Origin: Phycomyces blakesleeanus NRRL 1555(-)
Lineage: Eukaryota; Mucoromycota; Mucoromycetes; Mucorales; Phycomycetaceae
Assembly (NCBI RefSeq): GCF_001638985.1
Contig: NW_017265141.1
Location: 1,047,001-1,111,000 of the forward strand
Direction of reading: 5' to 3'
DNA: 64,000 nt
The position numbers and the translations under genes are program-made. Below the pieces are notes generated by a model. That model was not told the DNA's origin, searched no databases, and worked only from the letters and a program-made list of their open reading frames with translations. How positions within the stretch are numbered: position 1 is the first letter of the stretch; every line of letters starts with the position of its first letter. Below are positions 58,527-64,000 of this stretch, piece by piece.

Positions 58527-59807
58527 ATGCTTTCCAGGACAGGACAACATTCTATACTGAAGCGTGCAAGCTGTCTCTTTCTTAGAAGCAGCGGATTAAA
58601 CAGTCGCCCATGTATTTCAGTAGTCGCAACACATAGGCTCTCAGCATGGTGTCCTACAACACGATCTCTATCCTTTGCACAACCTCTCTGGACACGCTGT
58701 TATAGCACAAATGACATCAGCAATTCACATTTAGAAGATAAAACCCCTATTAAATCTGATAATGAAGAATCTATTTTTGAGGCCGTCCGAAAGCTCGAGA
58801 ACGATTCGTTTTCCAACGTTCCTACTTACAGCACTGCAGAATTGAACGCCCTTTTGGAGACACTGGCCCAAAAGGGAGAAGCTGCTCGGGCACAGAGACT
58901 GTTCAAGGCCTTCTTTCAGAACGATAAATATAGCCCTACTTTGGTTACCTATACATATCTTATGCTGGCGTACATAAATGATGGAAACTACCAGATGGCT
59001 ATGGATATTTATTACGAGCTCAGGGACAGGCATGAGCCTGATGAATCAATTGCAACTCCCAAGACAGTCGTTCTTGACAGCACACTCTACCTCACTTTAA
59101 TCAATGCTCTTACTCACCATTCGGTCAGCACCAGCCCGAGAGAGTCGGACAGCAGTGGGAATAGCTATGCATACACTGTAGAAGACGGCCCTGATGAACT
59201 CTACAACATAGACGGGACATCTCAGCCACTGCTGCTAACTGCCTTGACGTTGTTCAATGATATGCGCCAATTGAGTATAAAGCCAAATGCAGATACGTAT
59301 ATTGCAATGCTCCAGGCATGCGGAAAATACGAGGATGAATATGTTCTCGAGCAAATTCATAAGTTGATCCGCATGGACATTTACTTTGATCCTACCATCG
59401 CTGTTTATCGTGCACTAATGAATGCCTACAGTCAAGTCGACAATTGTCAACAAGTGCTGGAAATATTTGATCTTCTTCCTGTCTCTTCTATCGGTAACGA
59501 TATGGTTTCGGTTGCATTGAAAAGTTGTCTTAAGAATGGGCAGGCATACAAAGCACCACATGTGTGGCATAGTTTGGAGACAATTGGGTTTACGCCAACT
59601 AGTGAACATGTCCGAATGTATCTCGAGGCCCTTTGCCGGTCAAGTCAAGGCTTGGAAATAGCTTTGGATCTGATGGAGACAATTGGATCTTCTTTGGGTG
59701 ATAAGAAGCCACATTTGGAAGAAGCAACCGTCGATAGATTGATCCAATATGCTCACACAAAAGGAGAATCTGAGGAAAAGTTGGCGGATATTGCGGCATG
59801 GAAATAA
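58527..59807 (+). CDS. mitochondrial pentatricopeptide-repeat-like protein
   Basis: Single exon, 426 aa. The N-terminus (MLSRTGQHSILKRASCLFLR, continuing Arg/Ser-rich and lacking acids through RCYSTND) is a mitochondrial targeting signal. The body has helical-pair repeats with the PPR look: ALLETLAQKGEAARAQRLFK, YSPTLVTYTYLMLAYINDGN, YQMAMDIYYELRDR, KPNADTYIAMLQACGKYEDE, DPTIAVYRALMNAYSQVDNC, GFTPTSEHVRMYLEALCR. PPR proteins bind organellar RNA and control its maturation or translation; the target is unknown. Intron-free, unlike most neighbours. Confidence 0.75.
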   Translation: MLSRTGQHSILKRASCLFLRSSGLNSRPCISVVATHRLSAWCPTTRSLSFAQPLWTRCYSTNDISNSHLEDKTPIKSDNEESIFEAVRKLENDSFSNVPTYSTAELNALLETLAQKGEAARAQRLFKAFFQNDKYSPTLVTYTYLMLAYINDGNYQMAMDIYYELRDRHEPDESIATPKTVVLDSTLYLTLINALTHHSVSTSPRESDSSGNSYAYTVEDGPDELYNIDGTSQPLLLTALTLFNDMRQLSIKPNADTYIAMLQACGKYEDEYVLEQIHKLIRMDIYFDPTIAVYRALMNAYSQVDNCQQVLEIFDLLPVSSIGNDMVSVALKSCLKNGQAYKAPHVWHSLETIGFTPTSEHVRMYLEALCRSSQGLEIALDLMETIGSSLGDKKPHLEEATVDRLIQYAHTKGESEEKLADIAAWK

Positions 59808-60589
59808 GACTATAAAGTATAAAATAAAATATATAGAATGAATACCCAGCTGCTCATAATTTGGCAACCCTACTTGTAAAATGAGTTCCTAGACACTAGT
59901 AATTATATTATATATATTACATACTTAAATAAAATGTAATATCATATATAAACTGGCTTTTATTTTAGAGTGTGCCGCGTTCTGGATACAGAACTATCAC
60001 AAATGATCAAATTTAGGCAAGGAACCATTATCACTTTGTGGCATATTCTAGCTTACTTACATCTATATATAATCTTCTTTATTTAAATTTATTATGATAT
60101 CAAAATGATTTTATTTTGGTCAATTTGAGCTACAAGGGTCTATATAAGTAAACAAAGCTTGATTAAATTGGCCCTTTGATGAAGTGTATGTATGTGTATG
60201 TGTGTTTGTTTTTTAATCAACTTGTATCAAACGGCAGATTTATTTTTATTGTATAAATTCATATTTGATTTATGACCCCGCCTAAAAAATGGCCTGAAGA
60301 CAAGGATCGGAACCTGAGTGGGTTGATTTTTGGGGGTGAGGATTGTCCTTTTTATCGAGAGGTGCTGATCAGTTACCATAACAGAATATGTGTCACACTA
60401 AAGGATATGACATTGTACGTGCATTGCTATGAAGAGCACACGCATCGTCACCCCTTTTATTCACTCCTCTTCCCTCCTCTTGCGCTTCATAGCGTTCCTC
60501 CCCCTCTTTGCATAAACCTTTCATTTAAACCTAACCTTTTTACTTCCTCTTCTTCCCTCTTCTTCCCTCTCTACAAGAAACTACACAAC
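59808..60589. other. intergenic, septin promoter region
   Basis: 782 bp. AT-rich first, then from about 60440 a strongly pyrimidine-rich leader (CTCCTCTTCCCTCCTC and similar) up to the septin start. An open frame from 60272 has no recognisable domain and runs into the septin exon in another frame, so it is rejected. Confidence 0.4.
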
Positions 60590-62669
60590 ATGTCCCACGT
60601 AATTACTCATTTTTCATCATCATCTTCATCATCATCTCATCTCCTTTTTTTAGAGACTCGGCGGACGCAGAAAGAACGTCAAAAAAGGATTCCAATTTAC
60701 TCTCATGGTTGTCGGTGAGCAAAGCAGACCTATCTACATACCTACATACCTATCCACCTGCCCGTCTGCCTACCAAGGCTTATCCTTTTTAGCAAACTTA
60801 TATTTTTCTTTCTTTCTTTCTTTCTTTCTTTTTCTTTTTAGGCTCGTCTGGTACCGGTAGAACCACCTTTGTCAACACTCTCTGCGATTCTGGTGTTTTG
60901 GCCAAAAAGGTCTGTGACAGTCCAGAAGACGCCCATATTGAAGCAGGCATCAACATAAAGCCAGTATCTGTTGGTGAGATTATATTTTATATATACACAA
61001 AGCCCTCCCAAAGAAATAAACACTAACCACTTAAATTCAATTCGTAGAGCTCGATGAAGATGGTGTCAGGTAAAATGCAAAACGAGATCTATTTGGAAAA
61101 CATCAAAGGGGGTGTTTAGAAAATAAAGAGAGCGGTAGATAGGAGCCTATGCAAGGGGGGAGAGAAGGAGAGAGTGGATTTGGATCTTCAACTTTATACA
61201 CACACACGCATACATATATATACATATACATATACATATACATATATATCTATTCGTGCTCTTTGTTGGTCGGCAATCTCACCTACTTGAATTTCGGATA
61301 GAATATCCCTCACCATTGTTGACACCCCTGGATTTGGTGACAACATTGACAACGAACGATGGTAAGCAAACAAGACCTACAGATACTACATACTTCCCTG
61401 CATATCTCCTCAATCTCGCACCGTTTTCTGTATCTAGTTTCCATGAGATTGTTGCTTATCTTGAGAGACAATATGACGATATTCTCGCCGAAGAATCACG
61501 AATTAAACGTAACCCTCGTTTCCGCGACAACCGTATCCATGCCCTCCTTTACTTTATTTCCCCCACAGGCCATGCGTAGGTTAATGGTTAATTAGTCGAT
61601 CAATCACTCAATTAATGACATTATTTTTTTTGTTAAAAAAAGACTTCGTGAGATTGATATCGAGCTTATGAGACGCCTTAGTCCTCGTGTTAATGTTATC
61701 CCTGTCGTTGGTCGCGCTGACTCCCTCACACCTCAAGAACTAAAAGATTTTAAACGAAGAGTAAGCAATTTTGGTTAGCCAGACCGACGTGTGGAACACC
61801 GTGCTTACCACGTGTGATAGATTATGGAAGATATTGAACATTACAACATTCCAATTTACAATTTCCCATACGATGTGGAAGAAGACGACGAAGACACTAT
61901 CGAAGAGAATAGTGAACTCAGAGTAAGTAATGGGATCAACCCGTCGAAGCAGTCCTTGATATATATATATGTTTACTTATCCACCCCTGGATTCAGGCTC
62001 TGCTACCCTTTTCAATCATTGGCAGCGACGAAGAGATCGTTGTGAACGGTCGTACGGTGCGTGGCCGTCAATACCCGTGGGGTGCCGTTGAAGGTACACA
62101 TCAGCCACGTTGTCTGTGTAACAATACTCACGATGTCTTTCTTAGTTGACAATCCCCAGCACTCGGACTTTGGAAGACTGAGATCAGCACTATTGAGGTA
62201 AGTTGACAAAACCTACCCAACTTGATTCATGTTAATAAACTCTGGCTGTGTAGCTCTCATTTGCAGGATCTCAAGGAAATTACTCACGACTTCTTGTACG
62301 AGAATTACCGTACCGAGAAGCTTAGTCGTACAGTCAGTGGCGGTGACCAAGAGTGAGTCCAATTAATGCATATCAGAAATCGCGGTTACTTATTCTGTAT
62401 TCTAGTGATGCTGCAATGAATGTAGACGACATGGCAAGCCAGGGAGTCCGTCTCAAGGAGGAGCAACTGAGAAAGGAAGAAGAAAAGGTATTGTTTATCT
62501 ATCTCGCCTTATCTACTATACTAACACAAATTATAAACTATAGCTTCGTGAGATCGAACTCAAGGTTCAGCGTGAAATCCAGGAGAAGAGAGCCGAGCTT
62601 TCGAGCAAGGAAGAAGCATTGCGCAGTCTTGAAGCAAGACTCGCACAGGCCCAAATAGCAGATGCATAA
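60590..62669 (+). CDS. septin, Cdc11/AspA-like
   Basis: GTP-binding filament protein acting at septa, hyphal branch points and the cell cortex. Exon 1 is nine bases (60590-60598, MSH); exon 2 is 60654-60714 (RLGGRRKNVKKGFQFTLMVV); exon 3 starts at 60842. Motifs: P-loop GSSGTGRTTFVNTLC, switch region LTIVDTPGFGDNIDNERC, G4 VVGRADSLTPQE, the septin unique element region (FSIIGSDEEIVVNGRTVRGR, YPWGAVEVDNPQHSDF, LKEITHDFLYENYR), then a C-terminal coiled coil (LKEEQLRKEEEKLREIELKV and onward) ending AQAQIADA. GRAD instead of AKAD at G4, and the GTGRTTF P-loop, favour the Cdc11 group. About ten exons; one intron (about 61068-61300) is unusually long for this window and holds (TATACA)n. About 400 aa. 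Confidence 0.88.
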
Positions 62670-63683
62670 AGGTGTGCACATAAATTTCCACAAATGAAAG
62701 GTTCCAAATTTATGTGTAGAAGAGATATCACTTGCTGCATATGTACTTTCCAGTTCTTAGAAGATATACCAAATCTCTGCTGAATATCACCTTTTTGGCT
62801 CATTTCTATTTTTTTAAAGCCTCTATATTGATCTAATTCTTCTCATCATCTTAATAGCCCTTTTTTAAATTGATATAATTTTATGAAACAAACTCAATGA
62901 CTTGACCTCTTAATAAGTATAATCATCATTTTCATTGTTTTTACTATTGTGAGAATTCAAAAAAGAAACAAACAAACAAACAAACAAACCTAATGCAAGG
63001 GCTACACAAGTGTCTGTGTCCTTCCACAAGTTTGCTAATACAAGCACTTTCGTACCCTTTCTATTTGTTCTTTGTTGGGGTTTCAAGCATACCAACAATT
63101 ATTGGAGAATGGAATATACCAAAAATTTATATCCATTAATAGCCACTCTTATTATGGTTTTTACATATCTTGTATTTAGGTAGCCAAAGGAGACATGTAC
63201 CCTAAGCAGGAATTTTGAGTTTTACAATAAAATGTTTGACCTAACAAAGACCTTGTAACCCAGAATGTTGTCCAGAGCAAGGTTAAGACATGAGTTTGAT
63301 CTGGAACAAAGTATCTGCAGGTCAATATGAAATGCGACCCTGCAACTTCCCCTTTTTGATATATATATATATATATATATACATATATATCTTTTGATTT
63401 TTGGCTTTACAGGAGTTATATCACCATTTGATGTAGTGCTATATTCACATTTACCTAAAAGACAATACCTATAAATAACGCGCGTATGCTTAACTTGATC
63501 GTTCAATCGGATCAATACTCCTTTAACAGTACAAATTTAATACCCTTAATAAAAATACTATGCTGTGTAAAGTACACACTAACTTACCCAAATATTTTGG
63601 TGTACAATTTGAATTCTCCTATTGAGCTTTGATCATCTAACGAAACAAGAAGGCGGAGTTCATCCCTATTTGCTCCTTATACT
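62670..63683. other. intergenic, AT-rich
   Basis: About 1 kb. Holds (CAAA)n at about 62966-62989 and (AT)n at about 63359-63380. No gene recognised; open frames on the minus strand are short and without domains. Confidence 0.4.
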
Positions 63684-64000
63684 ATGGCTCTCTTTACTAT
63701 CCAACTCATCGTGCCTTCAGACATCGATGACAACCTTTATGAAATCACTCAACTTGTCAAACAGCTATCACCCTCAGCTATCGAAGCTAACGTAAAAAGA
63801 TCCCTCGAATCTCCTTTGAATCACATCGTAATTGCTCGAGACATGTACGACAAAAAGATCATTGGTTCAGCTACTCTTGTCATCACTCATTGCATGACCG
63901 GATTACGCGCTCATGTTGAAGATGTCATTGTGACCGAATTATGGCGCGGAAAAGGGGTTGGAAAAGCTCTGCTGAAAAAGATCATTGAGATATCCCAATC
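63684..64000 (+). CDS. GNAT-family N-acetyltransferase, truncated by window end
   Basis: ATG at 63684 opens MALFTIQLIVPSDIDDNLYE and runs open to the last base. GNAT layout: a beta strand with HIVIARDMYDKKIIGSATLV, then HVEDVIVTELWRGKGVGKAL, where R-G-K-G-V-G-K is the acetyl-CoA pyrophosphate-binding Q/RxxGxG/A motif, followed by the helix LLKKIIEISQ. The missing part should contain the last strand-helix pair. The substrate is not predictable; glucosamine-6-phosphate acetyltransferase (Gna1) is one candidate given the size and motif placement. No intron in the visible part. Confidence 0.75.
   Translation, partial: MALFTIQLIVPSDIDDNLYEITQLVKQLSPSAIEANVKRSLESPLNHIVIARDMYDKKIIGSATLVITHCMTGLRAHVEDVIVTELWRGKGVGKALLKKIIEISQ

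Noticed and set aside
60272..60718. 148-codon frame across the septin start
   Set aside because: It overlaps septin exon 2 in another frame and shows no domain; the septin reading gives a conserved protein.

Overview
The window reads as nuclear DNA of a filamentous fungus, most likely an early-diverging (Mucoromycota-type) species. It is AT-rich, and its genes carry many short introns of about 50-100 nt with GTAAGT-like donors. The gene set is typically fungal: a Yak1 kinase, a Cdc11-like septin, a Cys3/MetR-like bZIP and DHHC palmitoyltransferase. It also includes a Siva-type zinc protein better known from animals. No bacterial, organellar or rRNA features and no convincing tRNA were seen. 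The species assignment is inference from gene style, not from a search.

Left, gene-dense part (1-39,044). A decayed CACTA/TNP2 DNA transposon lies at 1-3,093. It is followed by TRAPPC10/Trs130 (-), Siva-like (+), an L-type ER/Golgi lectin (-), alpha-SNAP/Sec17 (+), Yak1 (+), a TBC Rab-GAP (-), a bZIP (+), a fucosyltransferase-like type II membrane protein (-), and a gamma-ear-motif adaptor accessory protein resembling Laa2/aftiphilin (+). Next come a small single-pass membrane protein (-), a 76-aa conserved-looking orphan (+), a DHHC palmitoyltransferase (+) and choline/ethanolamine kinase (+). Six of these products (TRAPPC10, lectin, alpha-SNAP, Rab-GAP, Laa2-like, DHHC) belong to membrane traffic. 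This is noted as a curiosity, not as evidence of an operon-like cluster.

Middle (39,045-58,526) is almost gene-free. It is dominated by a giant near-perfect inverted repeat. The arms are about 5.03 kb each (39,450-44,481 and 48,276-53,320) around a unique, AT-rich core of about 3.8 kb (44,482-48,275). The arms carry poly-T/GC arrays, (TG)n tracts, a 47-bp tandem array and a putative spliced basic-protein gene whose exon-intron module is duplicated. The outer edges diverge and carry indels. The architecture (unique AT-rich core, near-identical inverted arms, gene desert) resembles the inverted-repeat centromeres of some yeasts. It could equally be a fold-back element or two head-to-head copies of a large transposon. 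This is the main candidate for something undescribed.

Right part. A lone C2H2 zinc-finger ORF (-), nested miniature transposons, a single-exon mitochondrial PPR-like gene (+), a Cdc11-like septin (+) and the start of a GNAT acetyltransferase (+, cut by the window end).

Mobile DNA is represented by a CACTA element, a Tc1/mariner-type MITE with TA target duplication (25,416-25,711), a palindromic MITE (21,565-21,750), a two-copy MITE family (16,206-16,580 and 57,377-57,800), and a larger TIR remnant (57,317-58,387) into which the second of those MITEs is inserted. Two introns have GC-AG rather than GT-AG borders.
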